This document shows positions 23,038 to 29,890 of a stretch of 35,109 nt of DNA, one piece after another. Each line of letters begins with the position of its first letter. The first letter of the stretch is position 1. Below the pieces are notes generated by a model. It saw only the letters and a list, made by a program, of their open reading frames with translations, did no database searches and was not told the DNA's origin. Origin of the DNA: Granulicella mallensis (GTDB taxonomy: Bacteria; Acidobacteriota; Terriglobia; Terriglobales; Acidobacteriaceae); the NCBI RefSeq assembly GCF_014203225.1, contig NZ_JACHIO010000036.1, positions 1 through 35,109 of the forward strand, written 5' to 3'. The translations under genes and the position numbers were made by a program.

Positions 23038-25380
23038 CTACCGCGCAAAGCGCACAACAACCTGTGTCCCCAACGGCACCATCGTACCTGCGGCCGGAGC
23101 CTGCTCCCGCGCAAGCCCGCTGCCTATCGGCTGCACCCGCAGCCCAAGGCTGCCCGCATGCTCCACCACCGCGCGCAGATCGGCCCCATGAAAGTCCGGC
23201 ACCGCCACCCGCTTGCCCGCATCCACGACAACCCCGCCATTCGACTTCTCCTGCACCTGCGGCTGAATCGTCGGAGCCGCTATCGGCTTACCTGCATCGA
23301 CCTTCTCATCCTTGATGACCGAAGTAGTATTGCCATTCGCGTGGAACGCCGCCAGCACCTTCTCGGAGAGCGAATTCGCTGAATTCGCGTGAGCCTGCGT
23401 CGCCGCCTGCTGGTCCTTCTGCGCCTGAGCGGCATCGGCGGCCTGGTTCTGCACCATGGCCGCCGCGTTCGCAGGCTGACGCAGCGGATCGTCCGCCGGC
23501 AAACTGTTGATCTGGTCGAACATGGCACTCAGGTCGTCTGCGCTGTCCTGAACATCTTCGGGCTGAACCGACGCAGCGATCTGTGCCATCTGCTGCTGGG
23601 TCTTCAGCGGCCGGTCGTGCGCTATGCCGAGATACTCCAGCACCTCCTGCGCCAGTTGGCTGAACACAGGCGCAGAGACGATGCCACCGTAGCCTTCTAC
23701 CGTCGTCGGCGTATCGATGACGACCGCCACCGAGATCGCCGGATTATTCACCGGCGCAAAGCCCGCGAAGCTCGCCACCAGCTTGGTGTGCGAGTAGGTA
23801 TGCGTCGCCGGATCGATCTTCTCCGCCGTGCCGGTCTTTCCAGCAGAACTATATCCGTTAAGCGCCGCCGACTTGCCCGTTCCCTCGGTAACAATGCCCT
23901 CCATGATGGAGCGCATCTCCGCCGCCGTGAACGGCTTGATCACCCGATGCGAACCATCCGGCAACGTCTCAGGCAGGTCCGCGACAGGATGGAAGGGAGC
24001 GGCATGAAGCCGGGGATCGCCCTTCATCTGGTCGGTGGACTGCAGCAGCACATGCGGAGGAATATACGTTCCGCCATTGGCAATCGCCGAGACCATCGAT
24101 ACCAGTTGAACCGGAGTTACCCCAACTTCCTGCCCGATGGCAAGCGACAGGATGCTCGTCGATCCCCACTTTCTGGGGGGACGCAGCAGGCCGCGCGTTT
24201 CACTCGGCAGTTCAATGCCTGAGCGCTGGCCGAAACCAAACGCCTTCATATACTCGTAGAACTTGTCCGGTCCGAGCTTCAGCGCCATCTTGGCCGCGCC
24301 CACGTCGCTCGACTCCTCCAGCGCCTTCTGCACCGTGATGACGCCGTAGTGATCGGCCTTGTCGTCATGCAGTGTGCGCCCGAACATCGTCATCGAGCCA
24401 CCCTGGCAGTCGACCATATCGGTTGGCTTGACGCCGGCACCATCAAGCGCGGCGGAGTACGTCACCAGCTTGAACGTCGAGCCCGGCTCGTAGATATCGC
24501 TCACCGCCAGGTTCGTCAGAGAATCCGCATCGAGATGCCGAGAGTCGTTCGGGTTAAATCGAGGCGAGACCGCCAGCGCCAGAATCTGTCCCGTATGCGG
24601 GTCCTGCACCACAATCGTGCCATGCAGCGCTTTGACCTTCGCCACCTGGGCGTCCAGCGCTCGCTCGGCCATGTACTGAATATTTGAATCGATCGTTAGC
24701 ACGAGATTCTCACCCGGCATCGGATCGCTCTCTTCCGAGCCCAGCACGTGCCGCTTGGCATCGAGCGCCGTCAGCATATGTCCGGGCGTGCCGTGCAGCT
24801 CATCGTCGAACTCACGCTCCAGGCCACCGAGCCCGGCGTCATCCGTGCCGACATATCCCAGCACATGCGCCGCAAGGTCGGCATTCGGATAGAAACGCTT
24901 GAACTCTTTCTGAAGATAGATGCCCTTGAGGTTCAGCTCTTTGACACGCTCCGCTGTCTCCGGATCGAGCTTGCGAGCTACCCAGGCGAAGTGCTTCGAG
25001 GCATTCATTCGAGCAAGAATCTGCTGCTCGGTTGTGAGGTGATCGAGAGAATCGGTGTGGACGACCTTGGCCAGGAGCGCCGCATCCTCCGCGCGATTAT
25101 CTCCCACCTCGCTCGGCACCGCGTAGACGCTGTCCACCAGCACCGTCATCGCCAGTTCGCGCAGATTGCGGTCGTACAGCACACCACGCCGCGGCGCAAC
25201 CTCAAAGGTGCGCTGCTGTTGCTCCGCCGCCCGCTTGACGAACTCCCCATGGCGAACGATCTGCAGCCAACCCAGACGGAACGCAATCGCCACCACCCAC
25301 AGGCAAAAAACCATCGCCACATAGACAAAGCGCACCCGGCGGATGGGTGCGGTCAGTGCCTTCCGTGGCGACGACTTCAT
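23038..25380 (-). CDS. ftsI: Septal transpeptidase FtsI (PBP3-like) with C-terminal PASTA domain
   Basis: Class B penicillin-binding protein that cross-links septal peptidoglycan with FtsW. The 780-residue product has a short cytoplasmic tail, one transmembrane segment (about 18-36), the dimerisation/pedestal domain (about 55-225, including RRGVLYDRN), and the transpeptidase domain with STFK at 301-304 (catalytic Ser301), SSD at 357-359 in place of SxN, and KTGT at 515-518. A Gln/Ala-rich linker (about 600-700) leads to one PASTA domain at 727-780 (VPDFHGADLRAVVEH), longer than the E. coli protein. The start at 25380 (MKSSPRK) has AGGA eight bases upstream; an upstream in-frame start at 25458 would translate the palindromic array and is rejected. 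Confidence 0.95.
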   Translation of the reverse strand: MKSSPRKALTAPIRRVRFVYVAMVFCLWVVAIAFRLGWLQIVRHGEFVKRAAEQQQRTFEVAPRRGVLYDRNLRELAMTVLVDSVYAVPSEVGDNRAEDAALLAKVVHTDSLDHLTTEQQILARMNASKHFAWVARKLDPETAERVKELNLKGIYLQKEFKRFYPNADLAAHVLGYVGTDDAGLGGLEREFDDELHGTPGHMLTALDAKRHVLGSEESDPMPGENLVLTIDSNIQYMAERALDAQVAKVKALHGTIVVQDPHTGQILALAVSPRFNPNDSRHLDADSLTNLAVSDIYEPGSTFKLVTYSAALDGAGVKPTDMVDCQGGSMTMFGRTLHDDKADHYGVITVQKALEESSDVGAAKMALKLGPDKFYEYMKAFGFGQRSGIELPSETRGLLRPPRKWGSTSILSLAIGQEVGVTPVQLVSMVSAIANGGTYIPPHVLLQSTDQMKGDPRLHAAPFHPVADLPETLPDGSHRVIKPFTAAEMRSIMEGIVTEGTGKSAALNGYSSAGKTGTAEKIDPATHTYSHTKLVASFAGFAPVNNPAISVAVVIDTPTTVEGYGGIVSAPVFSQLAQEVLEYLGIAHDRPLKTQQQMAQIAASVQPEDVQDSADDLSAMFDQINSLPADDPLRQPANAAAMVQNQAADAAQAQKDQQAATQAHANSANSLSEKVLAAFHANGNTTSVIKDEKVDAGKPIAAPTIQPQVQEKSNGGVVVDAGKRVAVPDFHGADLRAVVEHAGSLGLRVQPIGSGLAREQAPAAGTMVPLGTQVVVRFAR

Positions 25381-25411
25381 GTCTTGGGTTCCTGTTCCAT
25401 AGTCAAGTAAT

Positions 25412-25483
25412 GAGTGGCAAGTGGTAAGTGACAAGTGGTAAGCGGCATCCCTTGTCACTTACCACTTGCCACTTATCACTTGC
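25412..25483. repeat. Palindromic 8-bp tandem array (AAGTGRYA) at the ftsL/ftsI junction
   Basis: The left half is a run of octamers of type AAGTGGCA, AAGTGGTA and AAGTGACA; the right half is the reverse complement run. The perfect 19-base stem is GCAAGTGGTAAGTGACAAG (25417-25435) with CTTGTCACTTACCACTTGC (25451-25469), around a 15-base loop. It lies between the ftsL stop (25491) and the ftsI start (25380). A related array follows at 26218-26294. Confidence 0.9.
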
Positions 25484-25490
25484 AGATACC

Positions 25491-26024
25491 TTAGTTCACG
25501 CTCAACGCCGGGATATGCGCCTGCGCCAGCACAGGAGCCGATACGTTCGATCCATCCGGGCGAACCACCTGTCCGGGCGAAGGGGCGTCCAGTCCAAGCT
25601 GCTTCGCAATGCGGTCGATACGGCCGGGATCGCTCAACTGCGCCTCAGTCAGGCGAAGCTGGCGATTGGTCTCGCGCATCTGCTCAACCTGCGTCTTCTG
25701 CGCCTCTACCCTGTAGCCGACCTCGATCGCCGAGAAGTGCTGCCACACATAGACCATCGTCAGCGCAAAGAACAGCGTCATCACGATGGTGAAGCTGCGC
25801 ATCTCACGACGGCGCTCGGGATCGTCAGCCTTCACGATGCGGCTGTTGTCGATGTGCTTGGTGAAGAACATCTCCGGTGTCGGCCCACGACGACGCGGCC
25901 GCTGCAGCTCATAGAGCTCGCGGTTGCGCTCGGCCAGATTCGTCCGGCCCGCCGCGCGGCTTCCCGCCGAACGCCGTGTGTGCATCCGCTCCATCTCCTG
26001 CCCTGCCATCGCCATTGTCGCCAT
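25491..26024 (-). CDS. ftsL: Cell division protein FtsL (divergent)
   Basis: Small bitopic divisome protein that, with FtsB and FtsQ, activates FtsWI. The 177-residue product has a long basic cytoplasmic tail (1-75), one transmembrane segment (about 77-94, SFTIVMTLFFALTMVYVW), a periplasmic coiled coil (about 100-130, QKTQVEQMRETNRQL) and the family-like end LSDPGRIDRIAKQLGL at 130-145. A low-complexity tail follows. The call rests on architecture and on its place between rsmH and ftsI; FtsL sequences are poorly conserved. ATG 26024 has GGGAGG six bases upstream, the best ribosome site in the block. Confidence 0.88.
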   Translation of the reverse strand: MATMAMAGQEMERMHTRRSAGSRAAGRTNLAERNRELYELQRPRRRGPTPEMFFTKHIDNSRIVKADDPERRREMRSFTIVMTLFFALTMVYVWQHFSAIEVGYRVEAQKTQVEQMRETNRQLRLTEAQLSDPGRIDRIAKQLGLDAPSPGQVVRPDGSNVSAPVLAQAHIPALSVN

Positions 26025-26120
26025 CGTCTGCCTCCCTCAACCCTTACACGGCACCCAGGCCGTTCCATCAAAACTTTTTGCCCACACCCTTCATCTCGCC
26101 TCGTCTTCACGAGTGCAACC

Positions 26121-26205
26121 CGGGCCGGGGTTGCTGATGGGAGGAAGGGAATTTTTGTTACTGGTTGTCTTTCGCCTGAAAGCACGGCAGGACAACCCCG
26201 GCCCG
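26121..26205. repeat. Inverted repeat in the rsmH/ftsL gap
   Basis: CGGGCCGGGGTTG (26121-26133) pairs with CAACCCCGGCCCG (26193-26205), a perfect 13-base stem with a 59-base loop. A small inner hairpin (CAACCC with GGGTTG, 26116-26133) competes with it. No gene is seen in 26025-26294; alternative stems of this sort could act in the ftsL leader, but that is inference. Confidence 0.55.
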
Positions 26206-26217
26206 ATCTCTAAAACG

Positions 26218-26294
26218 AGTGATAAGTGAGGAGTGGCAAGTGATAAGTAGCAAACCTTACTTACTTGTCACTTTCCACTTATCACTTGCCACTT
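26218..26294. repeat. Palindromic 8-bp tandem array (AAGTGRYA) at the rsmH/ftsL junction
   Basis: GAGTGGCAAGTGATAAG (26231-26247) pairs with CTTATCACTTGCCACTT (26278-26294), 16 of 17 bases. Octamers of the same type as in the ftsL/ftsI array make up both halves. On the coding strand it begins directly after the rsmH stop codon (26295-26297). Confidence 0.88.
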
Positions 26295-27230
26295 CTAAAC
26301 CTTTTCCGCAGCTCGCAACTTCGCGCTGCGCGATCGTGGATTCCGGAGCGATTCCTGCTCTCCGGCCACAACCGGTTTCTTCGTCAAAATCTCCAGCCTG
26401 CCCGCCTTCGCTCCTTCGCGAAAAGCGTCTTTTACTGGCCGGTCTTCCAGCGAGTGGAAGCTGATCAACACCACCCGTCCTCCGGGCTTCAGCAAAGACT
26501 CCGCGCTCTTCAGCAGCGATTGAATCTGGCCGATTTCATCATTCACTCGAATTCGTAAGGCCTGGAAGGTTCGTGTTGCGGGGTGTATCTTGTCGCCTTT
26601 CATTGATGGGGCGACGGCCGATATCACTCGAGCGAGTTCCGCTGTCGTTTCTATCGGCCGCGCCCGCACAATGGCTCTGGCGATTCTCCGCGACCTCCTT
26701 TCCTCTCCGAATTCGTAAATCAAGTTGGCGAGATCTTCTTCGTCCGCCTGATTTACCACCTGTTGGGCCGTCAACTCGCTGCGCGAATCCATTCGCATGT
26801 CCAGCGGTCCATCGGTCCGAAAACTAAATCCTCTATGTGCCTCATCCAGTTGCAGGCTGCTTACGCCGAAGTCGGCCAGCAAGCCATCCAGGCTGTTCGG
26901 CTCAACTTCTTCGGCAATCTCCGAGAACGCTCGCGGCACATACCGCACTTGTGGCATTTCAGATCTCAGCTCCTCAGCAACCGCTGCGAGCCTTGCCTGC
27001 GCCTTGGCCATTGCCTCCGGGTCGCGGTCGAAGCAGATCAGCTTCCCCGCCCCGCCAAGCTGCCTCGCAATCGCTGCCGAGTGGCCTCCGAGCCCCAGCG
27101 TTGCATCAACGTAGACGCCGCCGGGCCGTACTTTCAGGTACTTCAGACTTTCTTCCAAAAGAACCGGCACATGTTGCGGTCTTTCCATCGTTCCGCCATC
27201 CATGCGTCCCACTGAGGGACTCAATACCAT
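26295..27230 (-). CDS. rsmH: 16S rRNA (cytosine(1402)-N4)-methyltransferase RsmH
   Basis: SAM-dependent methyltransferase (MraW) that modifies C1402 in the ribosomal P site. The 311-residue product has HVPVLLEESLKYL, the SAM loop DATLGLGGHSAAI, CFDRDPEAM, DFGVSSLQLDEAHRGFSF, PLDMRMD, EFGEERRSRRIARAIV, TRTFQALRIRVNDE and LISFHSLEDRPVK. ATG 27230 follows the mraZ stop without a gap (TAAATG), which suits coupling; ATG 27188 (MERPQHVPVLL) would give a more typical N-terminus and remains possible. mraZ-rsmH is the classic head of the dcw cluster. Confidence 0.96.
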   Translation of the reverse strand: MVLSPSVGRMDGGTMERPQHVPVLLEESLKYLKVRPGGVYVDATLGLGGHSAAIARQLGGAGKLICFDRDPEAMAKAQARLAAVAEELRSEMPQVRYVPRAFSEIAEEVEPNSLDGLLADFGVSSLQLDEAHRGFSFRTDGPLDMRMDSRSELTAQQVVNQADEEDLANLIYEFGEERRSRRIARAIVRARPIETTAELARVISAVAPSMKGDKIHPATRTFQALRIRVNDEIGQIQSLLKSAESLLKPGGRVVLISFHSLEDRPVKDAFREGAKAGRLEILTKKPVVAGEQESLRNPRSRSAKLRAAEKV

Positions 27231-27677
27231 TTACAGCCCCAGGTCAGCTAACGCTGCCTGATCTTCTGCCGTCAGCGGAGCTGCCTTCAGCTCTGCCTCA
27301 AACATCTCGCGGTTCGCGACTTCGAGATAATCCTGCTTCCCGAAGACCACTACATCCGCCAATACCTTCGCCGACTCCCGCAACAACTGCGGAACCAACA
27401 GCCGGCCCTGATTGTCCATCTCTGCCATCTGGCCGTAGTAGCTCGTCACGTCCAGAAACTTTTGCTTAACCGGATTCATGTTCGGAATCTTGGCCAGCTT
27501 GGCCTCGACCTCTTCCCACGCCTTCAGCGGCCAGATTTCAGCCCGCTTCCCGTCTTTGCTGGTGATGTAAAAGAGCTGCTTCTCATCCTCCCCAACCGGG
27601 AGCAGGCTCTTGAAGTCGGCAGGGAGTTTCAGCCGGCCCTTCTCGTCCACTCGTGTTGGGTGATTTCCGCGAAACAT
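27231..27677 (-). CDS. mraZ: Transcriptional regulator MraZ
   Basis: DNA-binding AbrB/SpoVT-fold regulator encoded first in the dcw cluster. The 148-residue product has the two MraZ repeats: the first with FRGNHPTRVDEKGRLKLPAD, the second with YYGQMAEMDNQGRLLVPQLLR, each containing the D-x-x-G-R-L core. It is known in other bacteria to bind tandem GTGG-type boxes in its own promoter; such boxes are visible here at 27771-27800. ATG 27677 has GAGGT nine bases upstream. Autoregulation of the cluster is the likely role. Confidence 0.96.
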   Translation of the reverse strand: MFRGNHPTRVDEKGRLKLPADFKSLLPVGEDEKQLFYITSKDGKRAEIWPLKAWEEVEAKLAKIPNMNPVKQKFLDVTSYYGQMAEMDNQGRLLVPQLLRESAKVLADVVVFGKQDYLEVANREMFEAELKAAPLTAEDQAALADLGL

Positions 27678-27742
27678 ACTCTGAACCTCAGGCGATACCT
27701 TCCCTTACAACTCGAGAAGCCGGCCCCGGGTACACTTGCATA

Positions 27743-27765
27743 GGTGAATTTGGTCTTGATTCACC
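27743..27765. promoter_or_regulatory. Inverted repeat in the mraZ leader
   Basis: GGTGAAT (27743-27749) and ATTCACC (27759-27765) form a perfect 7-base inverted repeat with a 9-base spacer, directly next to the GTGG boxes on the mraZ side. It may be a regulator half-site pair or a small leader hairpin; the protein that would bind it is not known. Confidence 0.4.
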
Positions 27766-27770
27766 TTTTT

Positions 27771-27800
27771 TGACCACTTCAGACCACTTCGCTCCACCAG
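27771..27800 (-). promoter_or_regulatory. MraZ-box array upstream of mraZ
   Basis: On the minus strand three GTGG cores occur at exact 10-bp spacing (their complements CCAC at 27774-27777, 27784-27787 and 27794-27797), two of them as GAAGTGGTC. A weaker fourth box (AAAAGGTGA) follows at about 27762-27770. This matches the spacing of MraZ operators described in other bacteria (GTGG-type repeats on one DNA face). The array lies about 95-125 bases before the mraZ start. I could not place the -10 and -35 elements with confidence. Confidence 0.75.
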
Positions 27801-28080
27801 ACTCTCGCTTAACAGGCCCTCTGTAAAGCACTAAATTGTGATTGGAGCGGACTTTTTCCACGCGAAATGTGGAAAATCCAGCCTATTGTGGGAATCAAGG
27901 TGTTAACTACTACAGGTTGTGTTGACCCCTGTGATTCGTATCGCCGGACTTACTTGCCTTTCCGAAGACTTCTAAGGTAGGCGAAATTAAGGCGAAAGTC
28001 CTTCGCCCAAAGACAAATCATAGGTGTAAACCACAGAGTACATGCCTTCGGGGATGCCCGTTTCTCGTCGTTGCTTGTTT
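27801..28080. other. Upstream mraZ region without a recognisable gene
   Basis: No coding frame has support here. It contains the inverted pair TTTTCCAC (27854-27861) and GTGGAAAA (27869-27876), separated by seven bases. The rest is unremarkable and leads into the family A repeat. Distal promoter elements of the dcw cluster are expected here. Confidence 0.5.
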
Positions 28081-28227
28081 TTCGTCGTCATCCTGAGCCG
28101 TAGGCGAAGGCCCCCCGCATTGGGGGCCACCACGGACTCACATGCCAACCGACCTTGTGGTCTTCACCGAGCCTCGGTGCCACGACCAATCCGGGGGTCC
28201 TTCGCCTACGGCTCAGGATGACGACGA
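28081..28227. repeat. Family A long inverted repeat, copy 4
   Basis: The left arm (28081-28125, with CGTCGTCATCCTGAGCCGTA then GGCGAAGGCCCCCCGCATT) and right arm (28190-28227, with CCGGGGGTCCTTCGCCTACG then GCTCAGGATGACGACGA) are reverse complements. The 65-base loop has smaller stems. The right arm overlaps the 3' end of the DUF2127-like gene and supplies its last codons and stop. Confidence 0.88.
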
Positions 28228-28782
28228 GGAATGTGCCGATGCCGCTTCTTCCTCCTCCAGCCGTTTCCTCTTCAAAAACCAGAGCAGATAGCCCAGCACG
28301 CCGAGATTGACGAGCAGCAACCCCACCCTGAACCCGGAGAAGTGCGCGAAAAGCTCATAGATCTCCCACGGCAGGGCCGCAGCCGTCAGCAGGGTCGTGA
28401 AGTACTCCGCCCAGGTCTTTTCCAACATCAATCCTGTACCTTCAACCACGCAAACCACCGCATAGAGGAAGGAGAGCACCCCGGCCTGGCGCAGATGCCG
28501 GGTATCGATCAGGTCCGCCTTATCCATCAGCAGCGAAACCAGCCGCCCCTCGGGATCGACCGGCAGCGCATCGACGATCCGCATCACCAGGTCGCCGATG
28601 TTGCGATGCACCAGATGCAGCGCCCCCGCGCCCAGCGCGGTAAAGAAGATCGCCTTGCTCAGCTTGAAGAGGCCCACCAGCAACAGCCCGCGTTCACGCT
28701 TGCCATGAGGGTGCAGGGCCTGCCCTGTAGCTTGTCTGCCATCTGCACTAGCTGAGTTCGGGTTCGAAAGAATTTCCTGCAT
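28213..28782 (-). CDS. DUF2127-like multi-pass membrane protein
   Basis: A 189-residue inner-membrane protein with about four hydrophobic segments, resembling DUF2127 proteins (GLLLVGLFKLSKAIFFTAL at the N-terminal side, RQAGVLSFLYAVVCVVEGTG, and KTWAEYFTTLLTAAALPWEI with YELFAHFSGFRVGLLLVN). Function is unknown for the family. The frame is open back to 28953, but that would read through the hairpin terminator at 28862-28893, so I prefer ATG 28782. The C-terminus EEEEAASAHSSSSS is odd: its Ser run and TGA stop come from the repeat arm (TCGTCGTCATCCTGA), suggesting the repeat truncated or replaced the native end. Confidence 0.75.
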   Translation of the reverse strand: MQEILSNPNSASADGRQATGQALHPHGKRERGLLLVGLFKLSKAIFFTALGAGALHLVHRNIGDLVMRIVDALPVDPEGRLVSLLMDKADLIDTRHLRQAGVLSFLYAVVCVVEGTGLMLEKTWAEYFTTLLTAAALPWEIYELFAHFSGFRVGLLLVNLGVLGYLLWFLKRKRLEEEEAASAHSSSSS

Positions 28783-28861
28783 ATCCGCTTTCAGTTGACG
28801 AGCCTGCCAGCCCTTTGTCAACGGCACCGTATCTTCCCGGGCACAGAAGAGGGCAAAGCAA

Positions 28862-28893
28862 AGTGCCCACGCCATGAGGGTGACGTGGGCACT
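28862..28893 (-). terminator. Terminator after the Fe(II) dioxygenase gene
   Basis: A perfect 10-base stem (AGTGCCCACG at 28862-28871 with CGTGGGCACT at 28884-28893), a 12-base loop, and TTTGCTTTGC on the 3' side in minus-strand direction. It lies 45 bases past the stop of the dioxygenase gene and before the chosen start of the DUF2127-like gene. Confidence 0.65.
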
Positions 28894-28937
28894 CCCCGGC
28901 GCAATCCTGCTGCGCCGAAGCTCAAGTTTTCTGTTTT

Positions 28938-29633
28938 CTACATCTCCGCCCACTGCCGCAGCAGGTTGTGATACACCCCGGTCAACTGCACCGAGCTCTG
29001 CTTCACCTCAGGGGTAGTGGCGTGCGGGGAGCGTGCAAGCCGCTGGATCGATTCATCGAGGTCAAAAAGCAGCGTGCGATGGGCGTCCTGCCGGATCATG
29101 CTCTGCATCCAGAAGAACGAGCTGATGCGGTTGCCCCGGGTTACCGGCTCGACCCGATGCAGGCTCGTCGCCGGGTACAGCACCATATCGCCGGCCGCGA
29201 GCTTCACGCTCTTCTCGCCATAGCTGTCTTCCACGATGAGCTCGCCGCCGTCATACTCCTCGGGCGGCGTAAGAAACAGCGTCGCGCTCAGGTCCGTACG
29301 AATGCGTTGGCCGGTCGTCGCAAACTGGCGGATCGCGGTGTCGACATGCGTGCCGAAGGTTTGTCCTCCGGCATAGCTGTTGAACATCGGCGGAAACACT
29401 CGCAGCGGCAGCGCCGCCGACATGAACCGCGGCGACCGCGCAAGCCCCGCAAGAATCATCTCGCCAAGCTCTTTCGCCACCGGCGAGTTCTCCGGTATCT
29501 GCGCGTTGCGCTTGACCTCCTGGGCCTGATAGCCCGCAGTGACGCGGCCATCGACCCATTCGGCAGTGGCCAGCTTCTGCCTGGCTACTGCAACCTGCTC
29601 CGCCGTGAGCACCTTCTCAATTGTGATGAGCAT
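28938..29633 (-). CDS. PiuC/YbiX-type Fe(II)/2-oxoglutarate dioxygenase
   Basis: PKHD-type hydroxylase family (YbiX/PiuC), cytoplasmic Fe(II) and 2-oxoglutarate enzymes found next to TonB-dependent siderophore receptors. The 231-residue product has the double-stranded beta-helix with iron ligands H96 and D98 (GTHVDTA) and H159 (SLHRVEPV), and R169 in RGNRISSFFW as the likely 2-oxoglutarate anchor. The N-terminal MLITIEKVLTAEQV and FNSYAGGQTFG are typical. Length is close to E. coli YbiX. The upstream receptor gene on the same strand, 257 bases away across a family B repeat, fits the known piuA-piuC pairing. The substrate, possibly a siderophore, is not established. Confidence 0.92.
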   Translation of the reverse strand: MLITIEKVLTAEQVAVARQKLATAEWVDGRVTAGYQAQEVKRNAQIPENSPVAKELGEMILAGLARSPRFMSAALPLRVFPPMFNSYAGGQTFGTHVDTAIRQFATTGQRIRTDLSATLFLTPPEEYDGGELIVEDSYGEKSVKLAAGDMVLYPATSLHRVEPVTRGNRISSFFWMQSMIRQDAHRTLLFDLDESIQRLARSPHATTPEVKQSSVQLTGVYHNLLRQWAEM

Positions 29634-29652
29634 GTTCTACCTCTACCTCTGC

Positions 29653-29888
29653 TTTTGCCCTTGCTTTTCTTGCTTGTCATTCCCGCAGGGAATCTGCTTC
29701 TGCTTTTGTTGTTGTCGTTGCCTTTCTGGCTTGTCATTCCGAGGCGAAGCTGAGGAACCTGCTTCCTCCCGTTTTTCATTCGTACCATCTAGAACATTCG
29801 TGCCAGCACGGGAGAGAACAGGGAGGAAGCAGATTCACTCCCCTTCGGCTACGCTCAGGGTCGGAATGACAAATCAAGAAAAGCAAAG
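29653..29888. repeat. Family B long inverted repeat, copy 2
   Basis: The left part has two TTGTCATTCC starts (about 29674 and 29731), the second leading into CGAGGCGAAGCTGAGGAACC then TGCTTCCTCCCG. The right arm (29819-29885) reads GGGAGGAAGCAGATTCACTC and ends in CGGAATGACAAATCAAGAAA. Pairing is imperfect, and the left side looks like one repeat start inserted before another. It fills the gap between the receptor and dioxygenase genes (29634-29890), with no gene seen. Confidence 0.8.
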
Positions 29889-29890
29889 GC

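Noticed and set aside
25381..25458. Upstream extension of ftsI
   Set aside because: It would translate part of the palindromic array, and the start at 25380 has a good ribosome site and a normal N-terminus.
15724..26294. Short repeat arrays considered as CRISPR
   Set aside because: Units are 8 bp and contiguous with no spacers, and there are no cas genes in the window.
27678..28212. Possible replication origin because of DnaA-box-like sites
   Set aside because: Only one or two weak matches, no cluster of boxes, no dnaA or dnaN, and no strongly AT-rich unwinding segment.
28783..28953. Upstream extension of the DUF2127-like gene
   Set aside because: It contains the terminator hairpin of the preceding gene and overlaps that gene's 3' end.
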